From NCBI RefSeq assembly GCF_000348925.1, contig NZ_AODQ01000001.1:13-64012 (forward strand): a stretch of 64,000 nucleotides of DNA, read 5' to 3'. This stretch comes from Cesiribacter andamanensis AMV16. Its GTDB lineage: Bacteria; Bacteroidota; Bacteroidia; Cytophagales; Cyclobacteriaceae. The translations under genes were made by a program, and so were the position numbers. Below, piece by piece: positions 8,399 to 16,496 of this stretch. Below the pieces are notes generated by a model. It was not told where the DNA came from. It saw only the letters and a list, made by a program, of their open reading frames with translations, and made no database searches. Position 1 is the first letter of the stretch. Each line of letters begins with the position of its first letter.

Positions 8399-10117
8399 AT
8401 GCTGTACTCTTTTAATGTAGCCAAGCCGGTGGCCGATCAGGCGCTACCTGAGGATACACTTAGCACCCGGCAGGATGCACTACTCTGGACGCTGGTATGG
8501 GCAGTACTGGGAGCAGGGGTGTTTCTGCGCCTCTTTCACTATTTTGATAACCGCTCCCTCTGGGTAGATGAGATCTATCTGATGACCAGTGTTCTGAAAA
8601 TGGGGTTTCTGGAACTGACCACCCCAGCGCTCGATTATCAGCAAAAAGCCCCCATTGGCTTTCTCTGGCTGGTAAAGGCCTCCGCTCTGCTGTTTGGCAT
8701 AGGTGAGAAATCGCTGCGGCTGGTACCGCTGCTGGCGGGTTTGGCGTCCTTAATCGTATTCTTACCGGTAGCCCGCTTTTTTCTGAAGCCCCTGGGTGTG
8801 CTGGTGGCCATGGGGGTGCTGGCCTTTGCGCCACCGCTGGTTTACCATGCCGTTGAGGCCAAGCAGTACGGCATGGAGATGTTTACCACCATCCTGAGTC
8901 TGTACCTGTACACTGTTTATCATAAGCGCTTTGATTACCGTTCGCTGCTGATGTGGGGTTTCTGGGGTGCACTAATCCTGTGGTTTTCGTATGCGTCTAT
9001 TTTTGTGCTGGTCGGCATAGCCGGGGGGGTAAGCCTTTATTTCCTTATCAAAAAGCAGTGGACACCCCTGCTGCGCTCCATGATCCCCTTCTCACTTTGG
9101 GCGGTAAGCTTTTTGCTGAATTATTTTCTATTTACCCACAAACATGCCGAGCAGGAGTGGCTGGTGGCCTGGTTTCGGGTGCGGGAGGGCTTCTTTCCCA
9201 TCCCATTCTACTCCCTGGCCGGGATAAAATGGATATTTCAGTCGCTGTACCGTACCCTGGAGTACCCCCTGGGGGTTATGTGGAATGCCGAGCCTTTTAA
9301 TACCATAGAGAATGGCCCCATACGGGTTATGCTAAAGATGCCGCTCTTTATGTTTGGGTTCTGGGCGCTTGGCTTGCTGTACTTTATGCGCAGAAACCTG
9401 AAGGTCTTCTTTATTTTATTGTTTCCGCTGCTGCTTACGCTGGCGGCTACCCTGCTGGAGTTTTACCCCTATTACGAGCGCCTGCTGGTGTTTCTGGCAC
9501 CGCTGCCTATTTTGCTCATTGCCAAGGGGTGCGAGCGTTTTACCAGCTTTTTCGCTAAGGGAGCCAAATGGCGGTACATTTTTCCGCTGATCGTGCTGTT
9601 CTGGCCCATGTGGAGCTCGGCCAAGCAACTGGTCAACCCCAAGCTGTTTGGGGATTATAAGTACTCCAACTACCGGGAAGCCCTGCTGTATGTACATGAG
9701 CATTATCAGGAAGGAGACATTGTGTATGTGTACTGGAATATTGAGCATGCCTACCACTACTATAAAAAAGCCTATGGGCTCACCTATGAGATGGTAGAAC
9801 TGACCGACCGCAAGCATACCGTAAGCAACAAGGAAGAGTACATGGCCTCCTACGCGCCTCAGTTTGCAGCAGCCCAGGGCAAGCAGCGCGTCTGGTTTAT
9901 TTATGAGCGTTTTCTGATGCTGAATATTGGGGACTATGACAATGACCCTGCCTGGTACCATGCCGAAGATGTAAAAGGAGGACAGGCCCCCCTGCAGAAG
10001 TTCAGAAGCATGGGCCGGGAGCTGGAGAGCCACCTTTACCCCAATGCGGGTGTTAGCCTCTTTGATCTGCAGCAGCCGCCAGCACCAGCGTCCGGAGCGG
10101 CTGCTCCGGCCCTGTAA
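8399..10117 (+). CDS. GT-C fold membrane glycosyltransferase (ArnT/PMT-like)
   Basis: 572 residues with about ten hydrophobic segments and a large C-terminal soluble part (about residues 415-572). The first extracytoplasmic loop carries 'RSLWVDEIYLM', the acidic Asp-Glu motif that binds the lipid-phosphate sugar donor in GT39/GT83-type enzymes. Such proteins transfer sugars from polyprenyl-phosphate carriers to lipids, glycans or proteins outside the membrane. No other glycan gene is adjacent, so the acceptor is unknown. It is monocistronic and ends at a strong terminator shared with the cyclophilin gene. Confidence 0.85.
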   Translation: MLYSFNVAKPVADQALPEDTLSTRQDALLWTLVWAVLGAGVFLRLFHYFDNRSLWVDEIYLMTSVLKMGFLELTTPALDYQQKAPIGFLWLVKASALLFGIGEKSLRLVPLLAGLASLIVFLPVARFFLKPLGVLVAMGVLAFAPPLVYHAVEAKQYGMEMFTTILSLYLYTVYHKRFDYRSLLMWGFWGALILWFSYASIFVLVGIAGGVSLYFLIKKQWTPLLRSMIPFSLWAVSFLLNYFLFTHKHAEQEWLVAWFRVREGFFPIPFYSLAGIKWIFQSLYRTLEYPLGVMWNAEPFNTIENGPIRVMLKMPLFMFGFWALGLLYFMRRNLKVFFILLFPLLLTLAATLLEFYPYYERLLVFLAPLPILLIAKGCERFTSFFAKGAKWRYIFPLIVLFWPMWSSAKQLVNPKLFGDYKYSNYREALLYVHEHYQEGDIVYVYWNIEHAYHYYKKAYGLTYEMVELTDRKHTVSNKEEYMASYAPQFAAAQGKQRVWFIYERFLMLNIGDYDNDPAWYHAEDVKGGQAPLQKFRSMGRELESHLYPNAGVSLFDLQQPPAPASGAAAPAL

Positions 10118-10169
10118 ACAGCGGGCTCGGCCACCTGCGCCAGGTGGCAGTACTGGTGGCCGGCAAAAA

Positions 10170-10206
10170 AAAACGTCCCGGCAAAAAGTAGTTGCCGGGA
10201 CGTTTT
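10170..10206. terminator. bidirectional terminator
   Basis: AACGTCCCGGCAA pairs perfectly with TTGCCGGGACGTT around a 7-base loop, flanked by A and T runs, between convergent genes. Confidence 0.88.
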
Positions 10207-10226
10207 AGTGTGTGCTCAACACAAGA

Positions 10227-10678
10227 TCAGGCCTCGCTGCCTTCTTCATGTACCACCACTTTCTCAATTACATCGCCCTGGCGAATGTCGTCAATTATAT
10301 CCAGGCCCTCTACCACCTTGCCAAATACGGTATGGTTGCGGTCCAGGTGCTGGGTATTCTGGCGGTTGTGACAGATAAAGAACTGAGAGCCCCCGGTGTT
10401 GCGGCCCCGGTGTGCCATGGAGAGCACGCCGCGGTCGTGGTACTGGTTGTCGCCGGTTAGTTCACAGGGAATGGTATAGCCCGGGCCGCCGGCGCCGGTG
10501 CCATCGGGGCAGCCGCCCTGCACCACAAAATTTGGGATCACCCGGTGAAATTTAAGGCCGTCGTAATAGCCCTTTTTTTGAGAGGTCCAGGAAGTTTTTT
10601 TACAGTTTTAGGGGCATCTTTTTCAAAAAATTGCACCTTCATCACTCCTTTATTCGTATGAATTTCTGCGGTTTTCAT
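10227..10678 (-). pseudogene. cyclophilin-type peptidyl-prolyl isomerase, frameshifted at two A7 tracts
   Basis: The N-terminal frame from ATG 10678 ([26 protein letters not shown]) and the C-terminal frame ([40 protein letters not shown]) together make a standard 149-residue cyclophilin. They are joined out of frame: on the coding strand two A7 runs (plus coordinates 10595-10601 and 10573-10579) would each need to be A6 to restore the expected '[23 protein letters not shown]'. The catalytic half, including FHRV and the QFF motif, is otherwise intact. Two indels in two homopolymers 15 bases apart suggest sequencing error; real decay or slippage-dependent expression cannot be excluded. Confidence 0.9.
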
Positions 10679-10713
10679 AATGCTGATATCCGGTTGTTTT
10701 ATAAAGTAACATG

Positions 10714-10721
10714 CAAAAATA
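10714..10721 (-). promoter_or_regulatory. -7 box (TATTTTTG) for the cyclophilin gene
   Basis: The minus strand reads TATTTTTG, a full match to TAnnTTTG, 36 bases before the cyclophilin ATG, in the 95-base divergent spacer shared with the PepSY-like lipoprotein gene. Confidence 0.45.
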
Positions 10722-10773
10722 AGGATATCGGTTCCGTAAAACCATTTTTTTATCATTAAACACAGAAAGTACC

Positions 10774-11331
10774 ATGTTCAAGTATTATAGTGTTCTAGTG
10801 GCCTCCTTCCTGTTTCTGGGGGCATGTTCACAATCATCAGATCAGCAAAACGAAGAGATTCCCTACGCAGCCACGGAAGCCGAGCCTGTAGATGACCGGC
10901 TGGAGCGTATCAATACCTCAGCCCCTGTAGAAGAGGCTGAGGAGGAGGAAGAGATCATAGCCGAAGAAGAAGCCATAGTGCTTACGCCAAAGGAAGCGTT
11001 TGCCAAGCAATACCCGGGCGCTCAAAAGATCAGGTGGTCTGAGGATGACAACGGCTATGATGAGGCAAGCTTTGAGATGGATGGTGAGAAATACCGCGCC
11101 GATTATACCAAAGAAGGCGAGTGGGTAGAAACCGAAAGCAGCCTGAAGTATGACGTGCTGCCCATGGCCGTGCAGGAAGTGATCGAGGCCAAGTACAACA
11201 AGGAAGAGATCACGGAGGTAGAGCGCGTGCAACACCCCTCAAAAGGCGTATTCTATGACATAGAATTCAAAAAGGATGGTAAAAACCATGATGTGGAGAT
11301 CAAAGAGAATGGCGAGATCATCAAGGAATAA
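10774..11331 (+). CDS. PepSY-like (PF11396-type) lipoprotein
   Basis: 185 residues. The signal peptide ends in a lipobox ('FLFLGAC'), then an acidic Glu-rich linker (about residues 25-72), then two repeats of a PepSY-like fold: 'AFAKQYPGAQKIRWSEDDNGYDEASFEMDGEKYRADYTKEGEW' and 'AVQEVIEAKYNKEEITEVERVQHPSKGVFYDIEFKKDGKNHDVEIKENGEI'. This family is common in Bacteroidota envelopes, with putative inhibitory or sensing roles. The poly-Glu spacer is unusually acidic. Function is unknown. Confidence 0.82.
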   Translation: MFKYYSVLVASFLFLGACSQSSDQQNEEIPYAATEAEPVDDRLERINTSAPVEEAEEEEEIIAEEEAIVLTPKEAFAKQYPGAQKIRWSEDDNGYDEASFEMDGEKYRADYTKEGEWVETESSLKYDVLPMAVQEVIEAKYNKEEITEVERVQHPSKGVFYDIEFKKDGKNHDVEIKENGEIIKE

Positions 11332-11350
11332 GCGCCATTCAGGATAAATG

Positions 11351-11379
11351 AAAAAAGGGAGCCGCCAGCTCCCTTTTTT
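11351..11379. terminator. bidirectional terminator
   Basis: AAAAAAGGGAGC / GCTCCCTTTTTT, 12-bp perfect stem, 5-base loop, between convergent genes. Confidence 0.88.
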
Positions 11380-11407
11380 GTTTACAGCCGTTTACAACGG
11401 CAAAGCA

Positions 11408-11812
11408 TCAGGCACTTAGCCAGGCTTCGGCCTCGCTCCGGTGCTGAAATGTTCTCATCTCAAAGCCCGTTCCGGGAATTTTGGTTTGCAGATCTTCAGA
11501 CGACATGGCCGAAAAGATATCGGGCGATACCACAAAGGCAAATTTTTGCAGACCACCGGCAACCGCATACGGAATCCAGTTCTGGCCCAGCCAGTCGTTG
11601 GCTTCATCCCAGGAGCCTTCGCCCTTGCTGCTGTCGTTCAGCGATTTGGTAAAGGTGCTCTGGTCGGTGTTGGCCATCACAATTTTTACGGCTTCAATCA
11701 CCTCATCAGAGTTAACATAGCCATTCCACTCGCCTTCGTACCAGCCCCTGGCTGTATTCATAAAGCCGGTATAATAGGTCTGGCCCAGCTTATTTTTTAC
11801 TTCAATTTTCAT
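11408..11812 (-). CDS. SpoIIAA/STAS-like domain protein
   Basis: 134 residues with the pattern of the SpoIIAA-like STAS fold in Bacteroidota: an N-terminal strand pair ending 'GWYEGEWNGYVNSDEVIEAVKIVM', a Ser/Asp stretch 'LNDSSKGEGSWDEANDWLGQNWIPYA' and a C-terminal 'RTFQHRSEAEAWL'. Its ATG overlaps the stop of the upstream GAF gene by 4 bases (ATGA), implying translational coupling. STAS proteins act as phosphorylatable antagonists or scaffolds; here it is probably the output partner of the GAF sensor. No anti-sigma or kinase gene is adjacent. Confidence 0.7.
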   Translation of the reverse strand: MKIEVKNKLGQTYYTGFMNTARGWYEGEWNGYVNSDEVIEAVKIVMANTDQSTFTKSLNDSSKGEGSWDEANDWLGQNWIPYAVAGGLQKFAFVVSPDIFSAMSSEDLQTKIPGTGFEMRTFQHRSEAEAWLSA

Positions 11813-12903
11813 GCGGATTGTAAGTTATGTGCTTTCAGTTGGTTTAATTCTTCTTTTAGTTGCTGAAGCTCGGCTTTGAGGGCGGCTTCACTCTGGCGAA
11901 ATTTGGCCACCAGCTTTTCGGTGGCTTTGGTCTGGGTTTCTATGCGTTTGTTGGCCCGCTCCTGTTCCAGCTGGCGGACCTGTTCTGTTTCGGCCCGGGC
12001 TTCCTGCAGGGCATTGAGCTGTTTTTTGAGCTCCTCTTCATTGGCGATAAGCTCCCGCTGCAGACGGTTCTGGTTTTCCTGGGTGGCGCTCAGCTCCTCC
12101 ATGTTCTGGCGCATTTCTTCTTCCTGCGCCCGCAGCTCCTCGGCCTGCTGCTGGGAGTCCTGCAGCAGGCGCCGGGTGCGCTCATTTACCTTTACATTGG
12201 CAATGGTAGAGGCAATGCTTTCGCCCAGCCTCTCCAGGAAGGCAACTTTATGGGGCTTGATGGTGCTAAAGCTGGCAATCTCCAGAAAGCCATGTACCTC
12301 TTTGTTTAGCAGCAGGGGTACAATTACCAGACAGGAGGGGTTGGCAGTGCCCAGGCCCGAGGTGATGTTCACATAATTCTGGGGGATATCGGTCATGTAA
12401 ATGGTATCCTTCTCCAGGTAGCACTGCCCGATGAGGCCTTCGCCAGGGGTTATCTGTTTTTTGAGGTGCTTTTGCCGGTTGTAGGCATAGCAGGCGGCCA
12501 GTTCTATGGTTACGCTGCCCCCCTCTTGTTCATCCAGCAGAAAAAGCCCCCCCTGGTTTACCTCCAGGTAGTTGACCAGGGTAGAGATGATCTTCTGGTA
12601 GAAGTGGGCCGTAGAGGTGCTGCTGGAGCGCAGCAACTCGGCAAACATGGCCATGCCATGGGTAGCCCAGCCTCTTTCCTTTTCTTCTTCTGAAATTTTC
12701 TGCAGCTGCAGCTGCATGGAGAGCAGCGCTTCCCGCAGGCCCTCGGAGTCGGCACTCTCCCCCTGAAAGGTGGCTCCCAGATTGCCGGTCTCAATTTCTT
12801 TAATGAAAACAGTGGCCGCTTTTGTAGAAGCCATCAGTTGCTGATAGGCTCTTTGTAAGGCCTCAAAAGTTTCAGTTTTTACCAGTTTAAAAGGCACGTT
12901 CAT
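11809..12903 (-). CDS. GAF-domain sensor with C-terminal coiled coil
   Basis: 364 residues, cytosolic. Residues about 95-240 form a GAF domain ('FYQKIISTLVNYLEVNQGGLFLLDE..GEGLIGQCYLEKDTIYMTDIP'), and residues about 240-360 a long heptad-rich coiled coil with 'EELRAQEEEMRQNMEELSATQE', a motif that often precedes PAS or kinase modules in Cytophagales. No kinase, cyclase or HTH domain follows, so the output is presumably protein-protein contact, likely with the overlapping STAS-like protein. The N-terminal 90 residues are helical and unassigned. The sensed ligand is unknown. Confidence 0.8.
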   Translation of the reverse strand: MNVPFKLVKTETFEALQRAYQQLMASTKAATVFIKEIETGNLGATFQGESADSEGLREALLSMQLQLQKISEEEKERGWATHGMAMFAELLRSSSTSTAHFYQKIISTLVNYLEVNQGGLFLLDEQEGGSVTIELAACYAYNRQKHLKKQITPGEGLIGQCYLEKDTIYMTDIPQNYVNITSGLGTANPSCLVIVPLLLNKEVHGFLEIASFSTIKPHKVAFLERLGESIASTIANVKVNERTRRLLQDSQQQAEELRAQEEEMRQNMEELSATQENQNRLQRELIANEEELKKQLNALQEARAETEQVRQLEQERANKRIETQTKATEKLVAKFRQSEAALKAELQQLKEELNQLKAHNLQSA

Positions 12904-13484
12904 AGGCGCGGCATTGGGGGCAAGTAAGGGGGGTATTCCTTTGCAAGTTTACGGTGATAAGTTATGAAATTGGGACATACTGTTTTTGGGCATATTACAT
13001 GGATCAGGAAGCGAACCAATGCTGTTAAATCCCTAGTGTGCTGAATGTGAGGATGCTAGCCTGCTGTTGGATTTAAGCAGGTTTTGACTTTTTAATACCA
13101 TTGCATTCGGGTGAAGTACTATCTTGCCATAAGGGTTTTCCCTTAGCTGCTCTTCTCTCTCTTGCGACGGGCAATCTGTGTGAATAGCTGCAGATTAAGC
13201 AGTTTAGGTAGAAAATGAATGAAAATTTCTTCTTCCGGCAAATCCCTTACATGGCCTGTGGCGGTTACGTGCCAGCGCCGACAGAAACTAGCATAGGAGT
13301 AACAGGTGCCGGCAGCAGGGGGCTGGGGCGGCAAAGCTGACCCGCCGCCCAGGGGAGCCTGGCAGAAAAAGGGGAGTTGGCAAAAACTTCAAAATTGTCG
13401 CCGTATTTAGGGCGTAAAAATAGAGCTTAGCATACATATTGTTTAACTTGTCCGTTGATAAGGGGCTATTTTCCCAAATTCTGC
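12904..13484. other. 580-base intergenic region
   Basis: Separates divergent genes. A minus-strand frame at 13143-13334 (63 codons) has no convincing start context or family. Otherwise no RNA gene or repeat is seen. Confidence 0.4.
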
Positions 13485-15104
13485 ATGAAGTATATCCTAT
13501 CCCTGCTGCTGGCACTTTGCTGCAGCTCCCTGCTAGTTGCGCAGCCCAGAAATGAGCAAACCACCATTCTATGGGGAAGGCCCTATGAAGAATCCCGGCG
13601 ATCTACCCTGGCCGATGTGATCGGACATGACGCCTCCGGCATCTATACGCTTAGTTTTAAGGCTGGAATGTTTTACGGCCTGAACTCCAGGTTTACTCTG
13701 GAGCATTATGATATCAACATGGACCAGGCCCGTACCGTAGAGATCGACCTGGAACACAATAATGCCAAACGAAGCCTGGAGCGGATTGTGCACTACAACA
13801 ATCGCCTGTTTATGTTCACCTCACAGGCCGATCAGAAGAGCAAGGTCAATAGCCTGTACATTCAGCCCATTAATAAAACCAGCCTGTTGCCCGAAGGGGA
13901 GCCCCGGCAGGTGGCCCGCATTGATTATAGCGGTCATTCCAAAAACAACAGCGGATCGTTTGGCTTTGAAGCATCCCGGGACTCTACCAAGTTTCTGATC
14001 TTCTACAACCTGCCCCACGACTCCCGGGAGCAGGAACGCTTCGGTTTTCATGTGCTGGACTGGGAAATGAACCCCCTGTGGGAGCAGCAGATCGAGCTGC
14101 CCTATAAAGAAGACCTTTTTGAGGTAGAGCGCTATAAGGTTGATGACCAGGGCAATATCTATCTGCTGGGCCGTATCTTTAACCAAAAACGCAAGCTGCG
14201 CAGACGGGGGGAGCCGAACTATAAGTACCAGATCCTGGCCTACCGGAATGAGGGTACTCTGCTGACAGAATACCCGGTAGAGATGCCCGGCAGATTCCTG
14301 ACGGATATGCAGCTGGCCATCCTGCCCAATCAGAACCTGGTGTGTGCCGGTTTTTACTCCAACGAAGGTACTACCAGCATCAAAGGCAGTTATTACCTGA
14401 CCCTTGATAGCAAGAGCAAGCAGGTGACCCGCCAGAGTGTAAAGGAGTTTGGGGCCGATTTTCTTACCGAAACCCTCTCAGACAGCAAGGCCCGAAAGAC
14501 CAAGTCCAGGATAGAGAAGGGAAAGAACATAGAGCTTTACCAGTTTGATCTGGACAACCTGATTCTGCGCGAAGATGGCGGCGCCATTCTGGTGGGGGAG
14601 CAGTACTTTGTGCGGCGGGTTACCTATACCAATGGGCGCACCACCACTACCCGCACCCTTTATTATTACAACAACATCATTGTGGTGAATATTGACCCCC
14701 GGGGGGATATTGCCTGGGCACATCAGATCCGCAAAAGTCAGCGAACGGTAGATGATGGGGGATTCTACTCCTCCTATACCATGGCGGTAGTAGCGGATAA
14801 GCTTTACTTTATCTTCAATGATCACCCCCGCAACCTGGCCCCTAAAAAGAACAAGTTCTACTCCATGAATACAGCCAGCAAAGAAGCACTGGTGGTACTG
14901 GTGGAGGTGGATAGCCAGGGACAGCAAACCAAAACGCCCCTCTTTATGTCGGCCGATGCCGAGGTGATCATTCGCCCCAAAGTATGCGAGCAAATTGCTC
15001 ACAACCAGCTGGTGGTATTTGGGCAGCGCAAACGCAACCACCGTTTTGCCAAAATAACCTTTACAGCAGCCGATCGTCCTCTGGAGGAAGTATCAACGAA
15101 ATAG
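13485..15104 (+). CDS. secreted protein of unknown function, likely beta-propeller
   Basis: 539 residues from ATG 13485, which begins a clear signal peptide (MKYILSLLLALCCSSLLVAQ); the upstream in-frame ATG at 13455 is rejected. The mature part is a succession of beta-rich segments of roughly 50 residues with recurring 'D..G..Y..' and 'LVLVEVDSQG'-type edges, typical of propeller-like proteins, but I recognise no named family. It is monocistronic and exported to periplasm or surface. Function unknown. Confidence 0.75.
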   Translation: MKYILSLLLALCCSSLLVAQPRNEQTTILWGRPYEESRRSTLADVIGHDASGIYTLSFKAGMFYGLNSRFTLEHYDINMDQARTVEIDLEHNNAKRSLERIVHYNNRLFMFTSQADQKSKVNSLYIQPINKTSLLPEGEPRQVARIDYSGHSKNNSGSFGFEASRDSTKFLIFYNLPHDSREQERFGFHVLDWEMNPLWEQQIELPYKEDLFEVERYKVDDQGNIYLLGRIFNQKRKLRRRGEPNYKYQILAYRNEGTLLTEYPVEMPGRFLTDMQLAILPNQNLVCAGFYSNEGTTSIKGSYYLTLDSKSKQVTRQSVKEFGADFLTETLSDSKARKTKSRIEKGKNIELYQFDLDNLILREDGGAILVGEQYFVRRVTYTNGRTTTTRTLYYYNNIIVVNIDPRGDIAWAHQIRKSQRTVDDGGFYSSYTMAVVADKLYFIFNDHPRNLAPKKNKFYSMNTASKEALVVLVEVDSQGQQTKTPLFMSADAEVIIRPKVCEQIAHNQLVVFGQRKRNHRFAKITFTAADRPLEEVSTK

Positions 15105-15305
15105 GGGGCAGGCGCCGGCATAGAAAGAGCGGGGGTGCAGCAATGCAGCCCCCTTTTTGTGGAAATAGGGGTATAGAAAGGGGTATCCGGCCGGTTAGCC
15201 TGCTTTGTCAGGAGCAGAAGATTTTCCTGTGTAGGGGCATGAACCATGGTAGGTGGGGTGCGTAGATACTAAGGAGAATTTTTTGACATTTAACATATAG
15301 TACGT

Positions 15306-15698
15306 ATGGATAATTTTGTTTTGCTGTACCACTTTGAGGATAAAAAGGCCGAGCAGGTTTTTGAAAAGGAGATCGCAGATCGCTTTTCCCGCCACACCAC
15401 AGAGCAAACGGGTAATGTGCGTTATTTTGGCTTTGCCGAACGGGCCGAGCCTGCCGCTGTTGATAAGCTGAATACCATCCTGAACCGGGTAGACATTGGC
15501 ACAAAAGATTATGTAGCCCTGTACCATGCAGGTAAGAGTGATCCGGACATGATCCAGCGCCAGATGCTGGTGGGGCATGATACCCATGTAGAGAAAAAAG
15601 TCCAGCGTCTCTCGGAAGATGCCCATCGGGATAGTCTGAGCCGTCTGCTGGAGTACAGGTATGATAAAGTAAATCAACAGCCTAAAAACAGGTCATAA
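15306..15698 (+). CDS. conserved-looking hypothetical protein, 130 aa
   Basis: A soluble protein beginning MDNFVLLYHFEDKKAEQVFEKEI, with an alpha/beta pattern and a helical charged C-terminus. No signal peptide or TM segment. Codon use and composition match its neighbours and a strong terminator follows, so it is a real gene. The fold suggests a small ferredoxin-like or regulatory domain, but I do not recognise the family. Confidence 0.7.
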   Translation: MDNFVLLYHFEDKKAEQVFEKEIADRFSRHTTEQTGNVRYFGFAERAEPAAVDKLNTILNRVDIGTKDYVALYHAGKSDPDMIQRQMLVGHDTHVEKKVQRLSEDAHRDSLSRLLEYRYDKVNQQPKNRS

Positions 15699-15724
15699 AC
15701 GCTCATTACCCTATATAAACCCAG

Positions 15725-15769
15725 ATGCCGGATCCTGCCCCAGGGCAGAGGTCCGGCATTATTCTTTTT
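15725..15769 (+). terminator. terminator with two-stage stem
   Basis: ATGCCGGA / TCCGGCAT outer stem with an inner CTGCCC / GGGCAG hairpin, followed by a T-rich tract. Confidence 0.8.
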
Positions 15770-15990
15770 GCGCCCCGAGGGGATGGACAGGGGGGGAGGG
15801 ATGTGACAATCAGGTGTCATAATGGCATTATATGGAGAATGAGTAGAGGGATTTGCTGACAAAATTTCAGATTTAGGGGCAGGCAGGAGGCTGATCAGGC
15901 TATTTTTTGGGCTTGGTATAGGCTTTGTAGCACTTAGGGTGTATAGCATTTAACACTGTAAACCCTAGCACATATGTTACTGATAAAAAA

Positions 15991-15996
15991 AGGAGG
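15991..15996 (+). promoter_or_regulatory. strong Shine-Dalgarno AGGAGG before hsp20
   Basis: A full AGGAGG sits 4 bases before ATG 16001. Strong SD sequences are unusual in this phylum; here it fixes the start codon over the upstream ATG at 15974. Confidence 0.7.
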
Positions 15997-16000
15997 TAGT

Positions 16001-16441
16001 ATGAATCAGCTAAGCAAAACCAACGGTACGCTATTTCCCAGCTTTTTTGATCTTACCCGGGAATGGATGGATTGGAACAATAGCAACTATGCTGCATCCG
16101 GCAGCAGCATTCCGGCTGTAAACATCCGGGAAACGCAGGAAAACTTTGAAGTGGAAATGGCGGCGCCCGGCATGGCAAAGAAAGACTTCAGAATTGAGCT
16201 GGACAATGGGCTGCTAACCATTTCTGCAGAACGCAACCAGGAGCAGGAGCAGCAAAATGAGGGCCGCTACACCAAGCGGGAGTTTAGCTACTTCTCCTTC
16301 AGCAGGTCCTTTACCCTGCCCAAGAATGTGGTAGATGAAGAAAAGATTGCCGCCAGGTATGAAGATGGGGTGCTACGCCTGCTGATCCCAAAACGGGAAG
16401 AAGCAAAACCTCGTCCACCCAAGCAAATTTCCATTCGCTAA
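16001..16441 (+). CDS. Hsp20/alpha-crystallin small heat-shock protein
   Basis: 146 residues. The alpha-crystallin domain spans about residues 37-135: 'VNIRETQENFEVEMAAPGMAKKDFRIELDNGLLTISAER' and the 'ARYEDGVLRLLIPK' signature; the C-terminal tail ends with the I-x-I oligomerisation motif (ISI). It is an ATP-independent holdase that forms oligomers in the cytosol. It is monocistronic with a good ribosome site; I find no CIRCE element upstream. Confidence 0.95.
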   Translation: MNQLSKTNGTLFPSFFDLTREWMDWNNSNYAASGSSIPAVNIRETQENFEVEMAAPGMAKKDFRIELDNGLLTISAERNQEQEQQNEGRYTKREFSYFSFSRSFTLPKNVVDEEKIAARYEDGVLRLLIPKREEAKPRPPKQISIR

Positions 16442-16446
16442 TGCAT

Positions 16447-16483
16447 AAAAAGAGCGGGTCTCAGTGAAAGGCCCGCTTTTTTT
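16447..16483. terminator. bidirectional terminator
   Basis: AAAAAGAGCGGG(TC) pairs with GCCCGCTTTTTTT around about 10 loop bases, between convergent hsp20 and the MFS gene. Confidence 0.85.
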
Positions 16484-16496
16484 GTGACTGGACTGC

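Noticed and set aside
13143-13334. 63-codon minus-strand frame in the 12.9-13.5 kb gap
   Set aside because: The end 'HFLPKLLNLQLFTQIARRKREK' looks protein-like, but the start is in low-complexity sequence and no family matches.
15920-15975. Possible CIRCE element upstream of hsp20
   Set aside because: TAGCACTTAGG resembles one half-site, but the second half-site is missing at the required spacing.
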